The notes under the pieces are model-generated. The model was not told where the DNA came from, did not search any database, and saw only the letters and a program-made list of their open reading frames with translations. A program made the translations under genes and the position numbers. 64,000 nucleotides of DNA, taken from assembly GCA_917880885.1 (NCBI GenBank), contig OU862908.1:53341819-53405818 (forward strand), given 5' to 3'. Positions within the stretch are counted from its first letter, which is position 1. Each line of letters starts with the position of its first letter. This DNA is from Limnephilus marmoratus. Taxonomy: Eukaryota > Arthropoda > Insecta > Trichoptera > Limnephilidae. Of the stretch, positions 12,401-27,400 are shown piece after piece.

Positions 12401-15400
12401 GACATAGGCCCCGCGGAAAATTGTTTTCTTCAGGGCCTCCTGCGTCGAGCAAATGTAAAAAAAAACATCATGGTTTGAGTAAACTGTTAATTAAAGAAAA
12501 ATACTTATTAATTTACCGTCTCTGTCAGGTCGTTGCCAAGCAGAAATCTCTTCATTATCCCCAATGTAGATCCAAACGTTTCCTCTGTAAGAATCTGCGT
12601 AGACTCCGTAATCACTTTCTGGGTCATCCGCATCTAAAACAACACAAATCAGGCTGTTATTGCTTATTTAAATCTTTTAGAAGTATTGACAGTAATAAAT
12701 AAATATTGATTTTATCTGCTAAAGTAGAATCCAGTTGGATTTTTAGGAATTACTCAACGTGTCTAATTAGTAAACAGTAAAATGAAATGTTATTTCGTAA
12801 AAAGTTAGATGGGATAATGCAAGACGTTTTTCATGTTGTTTTAGAACGCATATCTAAAGCATTAGGATTTTCTTTGTTATCTTACCATCAACATCCATGT
12901 TTGGGCTAGATTCGGCTGCCCTCAAGCGGTCCAAGCTGTTACCAGTTGATCTGGCCATGGGCCTTATATCGTGAATCTCATGTTCGTCTTTGCTTCGTTC
13001 TTCCGACTGAAATCATAAGATGACTTTAGGCAAACATTACGTTCATCAGCAAATAAATTAGCGGTAAGTGCCTACTCAAAAAACTGGTAGACACTGATTT
13101 TTTTCGGATCAACAAATAATAAAAAAAATCAAATTTAGAACTAACAAAACAAAGCGATAATGAAAAGAATCTGACGCAGTTAATTTCACTAAAGATGGTT
13201 AGCCTTGCCACATTTGTAGTTTTTCTCGTAATTATAATTGTTTGTGATTCTCGTGATGGTGATGATGATGATGACAATGATTTTTTTGCGGATGGATACG
13301 AACTTGAAACATTAGTGGTAACCAATGAAATCATTCACGAACTAGACAAAGGAGACCCCAGATGGTACGTGAAAGTTATCCAAGAGATTGGTTTTTACTT
13401 AAGATCATACAAATTTTCCGGGTTGGACCAAAGAAACTTCACAGATAACTCGAATAAAGAGAAGAATGCAACCAACTTTATGCATTTTCCTTATCCACCG
13501 CTCAGAAAAATACACCCGCTCATAGAAAATAACTGTAAACCAGGCTTTTACCACTGCATTGAATTCCTGCATAGAGTTATTGCTTTGGCCCCATTTCAAA
13601 TGAAAGACGATACAAATTTCATAATTAATGATATGAAAAACGAAAATTATACCGATGATGTGATTGAGAGGCTTGACGCAGATTGTTTATATCAACTTCG
13701 TGCTGAGATGAAGAATGGACTTCCGTTCACAAGCTTATTAGCACATTTTATTTGGAAAACTTCAGCATCCTATTACATGTGTTATTATACGATGATGGAA
13801 CAAAAACAGCTTGAACATTTTGAAATTCCGTGCGACAATTTTGCTATGTGCTTAGACAAAACTTACGGTCCGTACAATGAGGATCCAAGAGCTAATGATT
13901 CAAAATCTTTTAACTGCGCCTTGTACAGCTTTTGTCCTGATACAGTATGCCCTGTCAAACATATAAAAGACGTCATAGATTGTAAACGCCACACTAAGTT
14001 TGATTGTTCTCCTGAAACTAAAGGAGGAGTTGACCAAGAAGTTCTTAATCGCGCCAAAAACCGAGATTTGAAAGGCATAATGCATAACTTCTGGAATATA
14101 TCCTGTGCCTGTCCGAAGAAAGGATTTTCATGGAGCTCAATTGATGGGATGTGCGTGGACGTTAACGAGTGCGCTGATGGAAGTCACACGTGTGATTTGA
14201 ATACGCAAAACTGCCTGAATCTTCCAGGAAGTTTTCATTGCGTGTGCAATTGGGGCTTCGATTGGAATGACAACACAAAAAGCTGTGTTAGGAGTAATCT
14301 GAAAGTTAAGCCCAAACCTAATCGGCAGAAAGAGGGCCTATAAAATATAAACCGTAACTAATAATACCAACAAATCTTTTACAGAACGTTTACGAGTAAT
14401 ATGTTTTTCAATTTCTTAGGTCCAAAACTATACAACTTCATGCCTGATGCTTGGAAAAAGGAAAGCACAGGTGTTCTTCGTAAATTGACCACTACATGGT
14501 TTCAACAATTAGGGAGAAAGGAGAGTGAACTTTTACTACACAAAAAATAAAATCAAACACAAACCAAAAACAACAACAAAAATTCCAACAAAAAATGATC
14601 TAAGTAAAAGATACCCTTGTCTTCTAATCTATATTATTATGTGTATCTACCTATATATATTATTATGTGTATCTACCTATCTGTATGTACCTACCTATTA
14701 CTTTTAAATTAGAAATCAGCTGTCATTCTTATGTTTTAATTGCATATTTTATTTTATTTTATCTCTTCTCTTTTTTATTCATATTTATACAAAATATTTA
14801 TGTATGTAGGCTTATCATTTCAACAACTATGCGAAATAATCCACGGCTATTTTATGTTTTAATTGGTTATTTAATTTTTATTTTATTCTTTCTCTTCTCT
14901 TTTTTTTCTTTTGCTATGCTAAACAAATAACAGTTAGGTACTATATTTTAAACTTTTTTTATTATTTTATTTTATATTCTTTCTCTTCTTTTTATTTCAG
15001 CAATTTTATTTCTTATTGTACAAATCATTCTCCACATGTTCATACCCATAATTATTTGACTGTCCTAAAACGGGATAATACTCCTAGTTGGGCAGTCAAA
15101 ATTTAATAAATAATGTATATAAATGTATAATATATTGTGCTAAATAAACAAATAAAATAAAATAAAAAATAAAAAACGGTGGTATTGACGTCATTGGGGA
15201 TAGATATTTACAAATTACTTTTCTGTCGGGGGCGTGTTTTGAGCGCATTTGTATATGTACTGCTCAATTGAATCGTAACTCTTGATTTTAAACACAGTGT
15301 GAGTGTTTTTGAATTAGACGTGGGCAGAATGATTCCCAGGAGTGAATCGATTCAGTCTGATTCCCATGGCCTTTTGAATTGATTCCTTTTATTCATTCCT

Positions 15401-18400
15401 TTAATTCAATTAAATTAAAAAAAAAAAAAACATTAAAAATTGAAAATTAAATGAATGGGGAGGCTAACGCCGCACACGAGACCGGGAGGCCACGGAGTAC
15501 CCGGAGTACCGCAAAAGAGGAGACTGATAGGCTACCAAGCATCGCACAAAGAGGAGACCGTTTATTGTATCTCATTATCTCGCAGGCTAAAACCTATAGA
15601 TTAATGTGTTTGACTCTTTTTAGTGTCGCTTTTTCATTTCATCGGTTTTCAAAATCACAATGAGTGGGGAGGCTACGAAGCACCGCACAAAGAGGAGACC
15701 AATAGGCTACGAAACACCACATAAAGAGGAGACCGATTATTCTATCTCATTATCTCGCATGCTAAATCCTATATTGTTTGTCTTTTTTTAGTGTCGTAAT
15801 TTTTCGTATGTAAAATGTATTTATTGCTAGCAATTATGTCTTAAAATTATACAAATTTTCGTTTCACTCTTAAAATTTTATTGATTTTATTTTATTTATT
15901 AAACTTACAATTTCGTTCCATTTCACGTGATCTAATATAAATATCATTTTAACATTGAGATGAGTATTTTATGACAGCTAACCACAGCTAATTGGCCTTA
16001 TAATATCTGCAAATTTACATATTATATCGACCCAAGATCTACGTCTAAAAGTAGGTAGGTACAATATCTTACGTACGTACCAAAAAACCGATAAGCATCA
16101 TTTTAGCTTCTCACTTTTCTAGCTGATGTTCAGATTCAAAGTCGAAAGTTTTCGACTAACTATGTAATGAAATTGACGGCTTGGCGCGCGGGGGAATAAA
16201 TGAACCGCGCGGACGGATTAAGGGCTGGCATTGAGTAATGAATTAGTAACTTTTGATTAATGTTTTGTGTCTTACCTAGCAGTGACTTGATTTACTCGCG
16301 AGCTGCGGACCTAGGACTGGGATGCGTTTGGGACAAATCGTGACATTGACGTGACGATGACGCCTGACGTCATTTCTAGGTCTAAGAATTACAAAAGACC
16401 ATGACGTCACAAGTGAAAAAGACTTTTGTTTTAATTTCTCTGTCTGTCGGAATCGGACAATCTCGATTTCGACAGACTAGATACCTGGGACGCGGACATT
16501 GAACACGGACCTGGGACGGCGGGGACCTTAGTACAATCTCAGGACTATTGATTAGGATAAATGATTAATTCCTTGCGTGAAAGAGATGCTCGGGCAACCC
16601 GGATGAATCGCGGCCGCGTTTTGGCCATTTTGGGACATGGACTTTAATGATGTTCGGGTGTTTTTAGAATGGCGGCGCAGCGGTAACCGAATACAATCGT
16701 AATAGGCGAGTCGTTCACAATACCGTCCGTCGATCACTTCGCGGCGCGCGGCCCGTTTAATAATATTTAAATACCTATGAAACAATATAATATTTAAAGC
16801 GTTTACAGAACACATTATTCTTTGAAATAATTTAACAGTAAAATAAATGAAAATTAAAAATGTATGGTGTCGTTAAAAATCGTAGGATGCAAGGCCAAAG
16901 ATAAGGAATGAAGAATCAATTCCTTTTGAAATTGAGAATTAGATTGAGTGTGTCACAAGATTGAATTTATTCATTTAATTCGGTCATTCAATTTTGCCCA
17001 CGTCTATTTTGAATATCGCCTCAAAAAGTAATTAATCGGTTATAATTTACCAAACGCGATGTTATTCAACATTCTCATGTACACCATTAAATAATTATTG
17101 ATGTAAGTATTTTCTAAGCTTCAATAATTAAAAAAAATATTACAAACATAAAGTGTCATTTTTATTTGCGGTTGTAGGTCTTGTCCTTAATGTGTATGGA
17201 AATTCTATTGAATTAGCATAATATAGCAATTAGTTTAACCTTAGCTCTCACGTCCTGCCGATATCTGTGATGGTGCCTCCTTTCGGCGAGCTGCCTTTCT
17301 TCGGAGCGAAATCTCTTCTCCAGCTTCTTGTAGAGCCTTCCACTGGTGTGTTTGCCCATTGGTCTGATTCCGTTTGGGGAGTCAGCAAACCCCGCTGGTG
17401 GCTGGACTATGTCTGGCTGCTCATCTCGAAACGCCCCCTGCAACACATTTTAAGATATTATTTTTTTTTTGTATAACTGTTTGTTTCCCCAATAAACTAA
17501 AAAAAATAAAATAAATAAGTTTAATATAAATCATTGATAAAGTTACAAAACATGTACTATAAAAGCAGAGACCCAACCAGAAAAAAGGAACCTATCAAAA
17601 AAATCAGGCACCAAAAAAGCTTTATATTTATACAAGATGATAAGAAGAAATGAAAAATATGATTGTAAGATTAATTAATAAAATCAAATAAAGATAATCC
17701 ATTGAAAAAAAAAATCAGCCTTTGTGACGTATGCTTAAATAATATTTTAAGTTCCACGTCTTCATATAATCTAACATGATAAGATAATTCCAGAATGATG
17801 AAGTTGTTACTCTTGTTAAGTATTTTATTAAGAGCATACTATCGTTGAAGCGCTGCAGTAATGCGGGAGCCACAACAGCACAAGAGAATTGCTTGTTTCG
17901 TTCTTATACCTGGACCACCGGGATAGAATGAATGCACGCTCACGTGACCCCAGAGGAGGCCACCGCATCTACTTTGCTGCTGCACGGGCTCACAGATATG
18001 ATAAGAATAGGTTATCTTGTAGTGATGGTGTTGCCGCAGTAGTGGCAATCCACGCTGGTGCTGCTCCTAGAACATTCTCTCACTGTCAGGGCTCACAGAC
18101 CTGAGCGACTCATCGGAAATATAAAGAATTGTTTACCTTGAAGTGAGGACTGGAAGCATCCTCCGCGGTGATGATGTCCACCTGTTTGCCGCAGTGGTGG
18201 CAGTGCACACTGGTGCCGCCGCCGGTTCCCCCAGAGGATGTGGCGCCGGCAGCGCTGAGGTCTGCCGTCTCGCTGTAAAACACACTGTCGCTGCCCGGGC
18301 TCACGGACCTGAGGGACTCGGCGGACATGGCTTTAGGCTTCTTGCTATCTGCGTTGACGGCTGAAATCAAATACAAAATTCTATTAAAATAAAAATATCT

Positions 18401-21400
18401 ATTTAATAGAAATATCTATTGAAATAAAATCGTGCTTGAAATCTGCTGTGATGAAATTCGTTTAATAAAAAATATTCTTCAATAACGTTTAGACGGTGAA
18501 ACAAAGGATGGTTAATATGTATGAAAATAAAGCACGCAAAGTAATTTTTTATTTCTAGTTGTTCGTACTATGTTTTTATGAGAAGTTTTTAAGGGTTTAA
18601 CAAAGGACGTACAAAAAAGTAGTGAGAAGTAACTAAAAAAATAGTTTTTCTCGATGTTTTCACAAAATTTTTATCGTTGCCTGTGGTCGGCAAACTTTGG
18701 ATGTTACTGAACATGGGCCAATTTGCCAGCAAACAGCTGTCTGGTAAATTACTGATTGATGATTTGTGATTACTTCAAAGATCATTGCAATAGCTATTTT
18801 ACGGAATACACTTGAGCTAATTGAAATATGCACTTTCGAGAAAATATGGGAGAAATACGCGATTTCATGGGCTCGTGCGCATTTGGCAGAATATCCGTTC
18901 ATCAATTTATTATTATGCCTATGTTTATTTACTTACGTGTGATTGGTGTCTTAAAATAATACTAACCTTTCTTCTGTATTTTTGGCCGTCCTGCAATTTC
19001 CACGGGAGCTTTGATGTAATTCAATGGACTCAGTCTATAGCCAGCTGACGTTAGAGAGGTTTCTGGAAAACATGTAGGGTGGAGTATAATTTGGTTATAA
19101 TTAATTCGATGGAAACATACAATATTTGTGAAATGTAAACTGGTTTACCTATGTCTTCCGCTTCCAGAGAGCTAATAATTTTTGTTGGCTGAATAGAAGA
19201 TCTTCGTCTTGGTAAACTACCGGGCAAGGAGACACTCTCATTCGATCCACTCTTTTTCCGTATTCTGAAAGTTACAAAGCGAGTCATTAATTTTGTCCTG
19301 ACAGCAAAAGGAAATGGGAGAAAAAACACATATCCAATCAATTATCTAACTACCTATGTGCCGATGTCCCGGAAGTGAACGCGGATGTTGGTGATTTAGC
19401 ATTGATTGCGTTTCCGTTTCCTGTTTTTCTTCTCGGACTTTCCCTCGGTCTTCTGTGTCTTCTCGGAGATACGCTTCCGTTAGTACCACTCGCTGAAAAA
19501 ATATCATTATTAAAGAAATGGTCAGGAAAAAGTAATGAATTAATTTAATTACATTAATTTTCTAATTACCTTCAGCCCTGTATTGTTCACTAGAGTCATC
19601 AGAAGTCAGGACGTTTAACGTGACTTTTCCATTTTTAGAAGCCATGTCCTGTCTTCTCAGTGTATCCATTAAAAGTCCTTGACTCCGTAGGTGACTTGGT
19701 GCTATTTCTTTACTTCTCCCTTGAACTGGACTTCTACTCTTAGATTTTCTTTTCATAAATCTTTCTCTATCGGCTGCCCTCTTTGCTTCAAAATCTCTTT
19801 CTCTAGGTGTTTTTTCACTCTCGGCCTGTCCTTTCTGCAAGGGAGCGGTTTTCGATTTTTCTGGGAAACTTGGACTCTTTCGTATAAATATTGCTGGAGG
19901 GGCCTTCTCATCCAGGCTCCTGTCATGACTTGGAGTAATTTTATGCTGATGCTTCACCTCTGTCACCAGGGACGATCTCCGATCCCAGTTTTCTTGGGAT
20001 GGAGATAATATATCTTCAGATGGAGGTTTAGAAAATTCCAAAGTAAAGTTTTTTCTTTTTCGTCGTCTTTCGTCCGCTGTCCATGGTCTATTAGAATTTT
20101 TATATTTTGTTGAATACTTATAAGCTGTAAAATTCGTTAAAAAATTAATAGCATCACATAAAAAATGTTTTTCGGACATTTTTGAGGAACTTTACAAAAT
20201 AACACAAAATACACGAACACAGATTGAACATGCACAACTTGCATTAGCAGTTTTTACGCTTTGACACCAAACAGGTTTTAATGTAATTTCAGTTAGAATA
20301 AACTTACTTAACCCACCATCGTCGTCCTCGTCGTCTACGGGACTTTCGTAATATCCTGAAGAAGAATAGTGACCACTTCTTTCATCATCTGAAATAGATT
20401 CACCCTGCAAAAAAGATTTTAATTAGATGGACTAACCCGGCCAGTTCAAAAAATTTCTAAACATTTCGCGAAAGGAGTTGTCGTATTTCCGACTTTTTTT
20501 ACTTACATACCTATGAAGTATAAAAACATAGTTCTGAATGATTGTTAAAATATAATGTTAAAATACCTTGCTAGTAGGAACGGTTTGTTCTTGCTGAGTG
20601 GGACTTGCAATCTGTGGTCTTTGGACGGTTTCTACAACGGTATCCTCTTCAGTATCCTGTTTTTTCTTTCCATTCTTCTTTTTTCCTCCGCCAATATCAG
20701 GCACGCTGCCGGTGAGACTATAACTACCAGAAGAGCTGCTGCTTCCTGTTGGCGATGGTGGGGTTTTTGTGGATGTTTGCTGGAAAAATTGTTCATTTTT
20801 ATTATATTTCATGGTATCAATCGACCAAAACTATGTTTTTCTCGGATAAAAAATTAGCTGTCTGTAATCGCTTTCAGTAAAAATATAATTATTTTAAGCT
20901 AGTAACTATCTAGACACTATTTGTAGCTAGATACTATCTGTAACATCATTGGGGTAAAAATGTACTTTAAGAAACGTAATTAACTATCTACATACATATT
21001 TGAAAACAATAGATAAGTTAATAAGAAATAAATTTTAAATTGATAAATATCTGCCTGTAAATTTTTTGATATTAAAAATACCCTTTCTTTACACAAACAC
21101 GTTAAAACCATGGCTTCAGGGTGGATCGTGTTGCATTTAATATGGTAATTAAAAGCAGCGTCACAATATACAAAACATTTGTTTTGCGTTTTAACCACTT
21201 GAAAACAAAGGTAAAAAGTGCATTAACATACCTTTGAACTAGAAGGACTTGCACTGGTGGCCCTCTTCTTGTGTTTCTCTCCCCTGCTTTTGGGGTCTTC
21301 AGGCTGCGGGGTAGCCTGCGGCGGTCTAGTGGAGGCCAACTCCCCTAACCCGTTGACCCCACAGCTCGCGGCACAGGCGCCAAGCACTCCCGCCGCCACC

Positions 21401-24400
21401 CGGTCTATGTGCCTGGGCAGCGCCACGGGCGGGGGAGAGAGCGATGGAACCACCATATCCTCCGCTATCGCCTCCACTCGCGCGAGGGAGTAGATGCTCG
21501 AGGCGCTCTCGAATGATGAGCCTTCGTGATTCTTTGACTCGGGCGCTGTAATTATATTACACGGTACTGTTACTGGGATGTCGGAAATTAAGTTGGTTAT
21601 GTGGTTAAGAAGAAAGTAAATAACATGAGATAAACAGTTTTTGAAATAATGTTTGCCTTCGGTAAGCCAACACCTACTAAATTTGTTTATATTAATTGTT
21701 CATTCATCGAAATAATACAGTAAAATATTTTGTTCTTACCACCGTGATTGATATTTTTACTGCCACTCTTTTTAGAACTATCTGAATTAGCCGTAACGTA
21801 ATCATCAGTCGTGGTTGTTGTGGTGCTTTCAGATACATCTGTCATATTTGTCTTTCCAGAGTCGGACCGCGCCAGCAAAAGATCTGGAACTACCGAATTT
21901 GATCCTTTACCGGTGCCACCATTATCCGGAGAATCTAGAGATCTGTGAGGAGTGTGGCTTGGAGTTAAATCTGGAGTCTTTCCAGTCGGACTTTTCTTTT
22001 GAAGATCTCTTCTTCTCGACGGACTTAAAGCTCTCTCCCTTCGTTTACTGATACTTCCACAGATATTTCGCTTCAAGGCACTATCTGGTAGTTCTATGGA
22101 TTGGTCGTATTTGGTGATGGCTATGGTTGGCGCGTGCATACTTCTGATTGGTGAAGACCCTAATTTCATCATCGGATTGGTGGATGTAGGTTGCTTTGTG
22201 ATTGGTGGGGCAATAGCTTTGCTGACTGCTACGGGTGACGGCACTTGTTGCTTTTGTGCTGGCTGTGAGAGTGTCGGTGAAGTTAATTCAAATTTTATTC
22301 TCGGAGATGAAGGTGATTGTGACTGAAATTTATTTTTTAAATGTTAGAACGAACCTGATTTAGCAAAATACAATATATTTGAAGCTGTTTACAAAAGCCA
22401 ATTAGAAAATCGTTTTATTTTTACCGCATAGTCTAGTTCCTCATCCAGAGCATCCGTGTCCATTGAACTTCTCTGCTGATGTTGTAATAAGAGAAGGTGT
22501 TTTCTTCTAGAATTCGGAGTTAGCAGAGATAAGTTTTTACCAGGACTTGCGGTCAAGGAACTCATTTCCGATATGCTGTAAAGTTTCAAAAGAAATGTGA
22601 GCTGAAGTTTTTTTTAATTCCAAAAAAGCGAAAGAACTGAACAAACATGTTTTCTGTAATTGAATTAGAAATATAAAATTTCCACCTGTTGGCCAATCCG
22701 TTGTCGGTTCCAGAGTCAACCTGCAGAACAGTTGCTTGAGACTCGTTCCATATTCCATCGGAATGGTCCCTGTAAGAATAATGACGATCCTCGTTTGAAC
22801 CGCGGGGACTGAGGATGACAGATTAATGGGTTGACAAATGTAACATTTATAAGCCATGCAATGTTGGAAAACATTGATTAGTGCCCAAAGAAATTTCAGA
22901 TACTTATAGGTAAGTATTCTTTTAATCTAATCTGAATGTTTTGATCTATTAATAACGCTTATTAAATCACGCTTAGTATCACCCATGTGTTTTTTGAAGG
23001 TTTCTTTAGGCATTGAACATAATTTTAACACATGGAACACGACAATACAGGGTAGAATTTGAAAACATTTAAATGCTATGAGTCAATCGGGAACAGGGGT
23101 ATTTGAACACATTCAGAGGAAAACACTCTAAAGGAACATAAGCTAAGGGCACTCTTTCGAAAAGGGACACACAAATGTTAATATCTAGTGTGAATTTCTC
23201 AATCGTGATTTTGAAAGCGGGTTAGGTGTAAAGATTTAATTTTTCGCATTATGACATACATAAAGCATGCAGTGTTTTAAACATCATTCGTGAAAACAAT
23301 TAGTATTGCAATAGTCATTGAAGATCAATTACCTTTAAAATGAATTACAATAGCACCGTTTCATAGTTGGAAATCAAATAATTCTAATCTTGAGTGAGTT
23401 TAAATAAAGAGATTTCATATTGAAAATATTTGTTTTTAAATATTGATCAAACATGATTTGTATCAATAATTTTAATTACCTGGTCAAATCTGCAGTGAGA
23501 GAATCACTCGATGCGAATGGAGAGGTCTTGGAATCTGGTACAAGACATGAAGTAGGGACTACCGAGTCTCCATCATCAGGGCTGCTGGGATCCTTCTTGA
23601 TCCTTTTCAGTTGCTGGTGACCTTTCTCAATGTCAGATTGGGGAGAAGTAGGAGTAGACTTAGCGAACGGTCTGAAAAGAAATGTTATTCAAATGACATC
23701 CCTTTTTGTCCCCGAAATAAATTAAAGTCAATACGGGATAATTTCATACAATTGGTTATGAAAATGTTAATTGTTAATTGGAAATGACTAGTTGCTTACA
23801 ATAGGCCACTTGCAACACATTTTTGAATTTTTTTCCGGTTTAGGCAAATATTCTAAGACATTCTGTATTTTTTTTAATCGTATTTTTGAAACCCTGGCGA
23901 TTTTTTGAAGATTTCAATCCGAAAAATCATTTTTTATAAACTGGAAAGACGGGACATAATTTTATGGGTGCGAAAAAACGACAATTACATAGCCGAAAAC
24001 CATTTAAAAAAAGAACGTGTTCCACAAGAAGGGGCACAGAAGAATAACGAGGCATACCAAAAATATTACTTCTCATAAATATTTTTTTCCTTGATCCATC
24101 TTATTGATCATAAATCATTATAATGTTCAACGTCTATATTACTAAATCCAATGTAATATACTTGTACTTGCAAATTATATAAGTAATAAGAATATTATAA
24201 AATTTGATTTTGTTAAAATCAGTACCACTACCACTATACCTCTAAAACACGCACAGACAGCGTAAAATGTACGGGGTTCTCTTCATAATATCTGTCAAAA
24301 AGTCAAACCAAATGGTTAGTTCGCAGAGAACAAACAATAAATCTACTGAACGTTAAATGTCAAATTCAAAAAATCGTCTGAAATCAAAGTGTTGCCATAT

Positions 24401-27400
24401 AAAAAAAGTAAATCAGTGTGGAATTTTACAAAATTAATAGGAACATTTTCGGAGACGTGATATTTTCATGTAGTGATGTCACACGCCCAAATAATGGATT
24501 TATTTATTTAAAAAAAAAAAAAAACTGTACATTTATAAAAAAAATTACTAACATTTTCGTAATCTTATTAAAAAAATCTATCCACACGATTTTTTGCAAG
24601 TCGTTATGAAATTCATGCAAGTGGCCCATTTGTAATAAAATTTTTGTGCATTGGGTTTAAAAACCACTAAAAATTAAGCAAAAAATCATAAAAGCTGACG
24701 AAAATGTAGCATGTTACTACTTTTCTACTCTCAATGTTAATTAATGATAAGTAATCTTATCCATGTTTATTTAAAAATAATTTGATGATTTAAGTGGAAT
24801 TCCACTACCGATGAATGAGGAAGGTGACAATAAATTAGTTCTTAAAAATCCTACCATGAGATACGTGAAAAATAACATCGAGTTTTACAAACAAACCATA
24901 AAATAAAGATTCTGACTACCCATGAATAAAAAACACCAATAAGTAACACTGCTGTTCGTACCGTCCATCGGGCCCGTTCTCAGGCCCGTCACTACCCGGA
25001 GCCGAGCTGCCCTCTTCCAGGCTAATGCTTCTCTTCCTAAATATTCCCTTCTTATAGCAAACAATGTTCTCGTGAAACTCCTCGTCCACGGACTCTTGGG
25101 CCTGGAGGGCGCCATTTGGACTGCAAGAGCACAGCCAGAGTTAGGTCTAGGTTACAGTCACCGACCAAATACATAAACATAGCAGTTCCAGTGGAATCCA
25201 CTGGATATAGAATACTCCTACAGAACTCGGTAACAACTAGGTGAATACGAAAACGAAATAACACAATGGTACACATAGCAGATCCAGTATATTCAACACA
25301 TTTTCTTATTATAAATAGCAATACTTCCAAGGAAATCGGATACAAGTATCTACGTGTAAATGAATTTACCAAACAGCAGTTTCAGTGGCATCCATACATT
25401 TCCTTAGTTGCAAGTAGGTAATACTACCACAGAACGCATGACATATGAAAATTTCTTCGAATTTTGTTGAATCAAAATATAAAATCATGCGGGTTTTTGA
25501 ACAAAAGAGTTTGAAACCATTGCTTATAATATTCTTGTAAATCAGCTGATACTATCGATCACGGGCAGTTTATATTTAAAAAAAACTGAAACAATTGATA
25601 ACCAGTGGCGGCTTGAGAATTCTTCTAAGGTGGGGACCGATAGTTTCTATGTAACAGCGGCAGTGACAACAACATTTTCGAAAAATGCTGCATATTAAAT
25701 ATTTTATATAATATATATGAATAATAAAATAGTTAAATTTCTCGGCGACTCGGTTTCGCGGATTGTTTGTGATCGAGAAAGAAACGCAAAGCATATACCC
25801 AAATGCTAACGAAACATTTCGGATTATCTCCAACTGCGCGAAAGATCCAGCGCACTAGTAAATGCACAAATCGCTAGTGGGTTGGTTGCTGGTCGCTAGT
25901 TTCCTAGTTCGATAGTAACCAACTAATCACCAGTAAGCTTCAAGCGTCTGTCGCGTGAAAATGATCCCGAATAAATTTTTATATTATATTTCTGCAAATG
26001 TTAATTGCTTTTGTGTTTAACGAATTCATTAATTTTGGTGTTCCCAAAGAATAGATTGTTTTTCTTTCTTTTAGCAGACTTCAGGAATATCTGGTGGGGA
26101 CTGCCCCCACTGTCCCCTGTGAAGAACCGCCACTGTTGAAAAATGTATGCGCTTATCAAAATTTAAAAAATACGAGAGGTTTCCGAATTTATTTTTCCAA
26201 TCGATAATTTCAAGTGGAATCTGAATAAGTAATAACGGAAAGTAAATAACTGCTCAATATGGACTTTATTAACAAAATAAAAAAAGCTTTGGAGAAACTC
26301 AATAAAGCTTAGTGTTTTATATTGATGATGACTCGAGAAGAATTTATGTTAATCCCACAGACATGGGGTGAATTTATTAAGACTGAATAAAAAACCGAAT
26401 ATTTTAATGGTCAATCTTGTACATAATCTGTAAATTTAAGATTTTTCCGGAGGCTCCAAGAGGTATTTTTTAGTGATGTTTAAAATGAATGAGTTTTTTG
26501 AAGAAAGTTTTTTTAGAACCCATGAAAAAGTTATGAATGTGTCCATTATCCAGTATAGCCAGGTATGTTTTTAGATAACTGGGACATATACTATTTCATT
26601 AATGAAATGAAAACTTTACTATTACGTAAGTACGAAACATTAACAACATACTAAAATGCAAGATACAATCGCTACATATTTACGATAGAATGCTTGATTT
26701 GTTATACAAGTATATATAAAAATACTACCTAAACATTCCATTAACAGCTATTGGTTGCTTAAAGATGCCTTCATCCTTGATTGGTGTATGTTGGTAGTAA
26801 TCGTAGTCATTTCCAAAATCAATTTCACTTGTCATTTTGACATTTTCATGACTGGTTGACATTACGAGCGGTGCATCTTTAACCATGTCTTGGTCCACAG
26901 AGTTTTTCATCAGTTCGTGTCTTCTCCTGAAACGAAAACATATATTCAAAAGTTACTAGATGTCTGGCAGATTTATGGCTTTACTTTAACTCCGTTATTT
27001 TAAACCTATTCAATGTTTTTCGCTTCGATCGCTCGAATTTCTAGATTCGGCGCAATTTATCAAAGGCAGACAAGCCTCATAAATTTACATTTATTTTCAT
27101 AGCCGAGTTATGATAAAATAACTGACGCACGCCGGCGCCTAATGCAAGTAAAATATAACGAAGCGAGGGACATTTATTGGAAAATGTACATTATATCAAT
27201 GCTTCAAAAATTATATCTATAAAATACTTAATTACCTGTCTAACAAAATTTCTCCTTCTGACAACGTTTTCTGAAGCATTCTTTTTTTGGCTCGTCTTAA
27301 AACAAGAGGTGACTCCGCATTGATTTGCGGCTCGAAATCAATGAAGATCTCCTTCTCCATCTTTTCTGTATCCGTTGTAGTCGTAGTGGTCTGTGACGTT

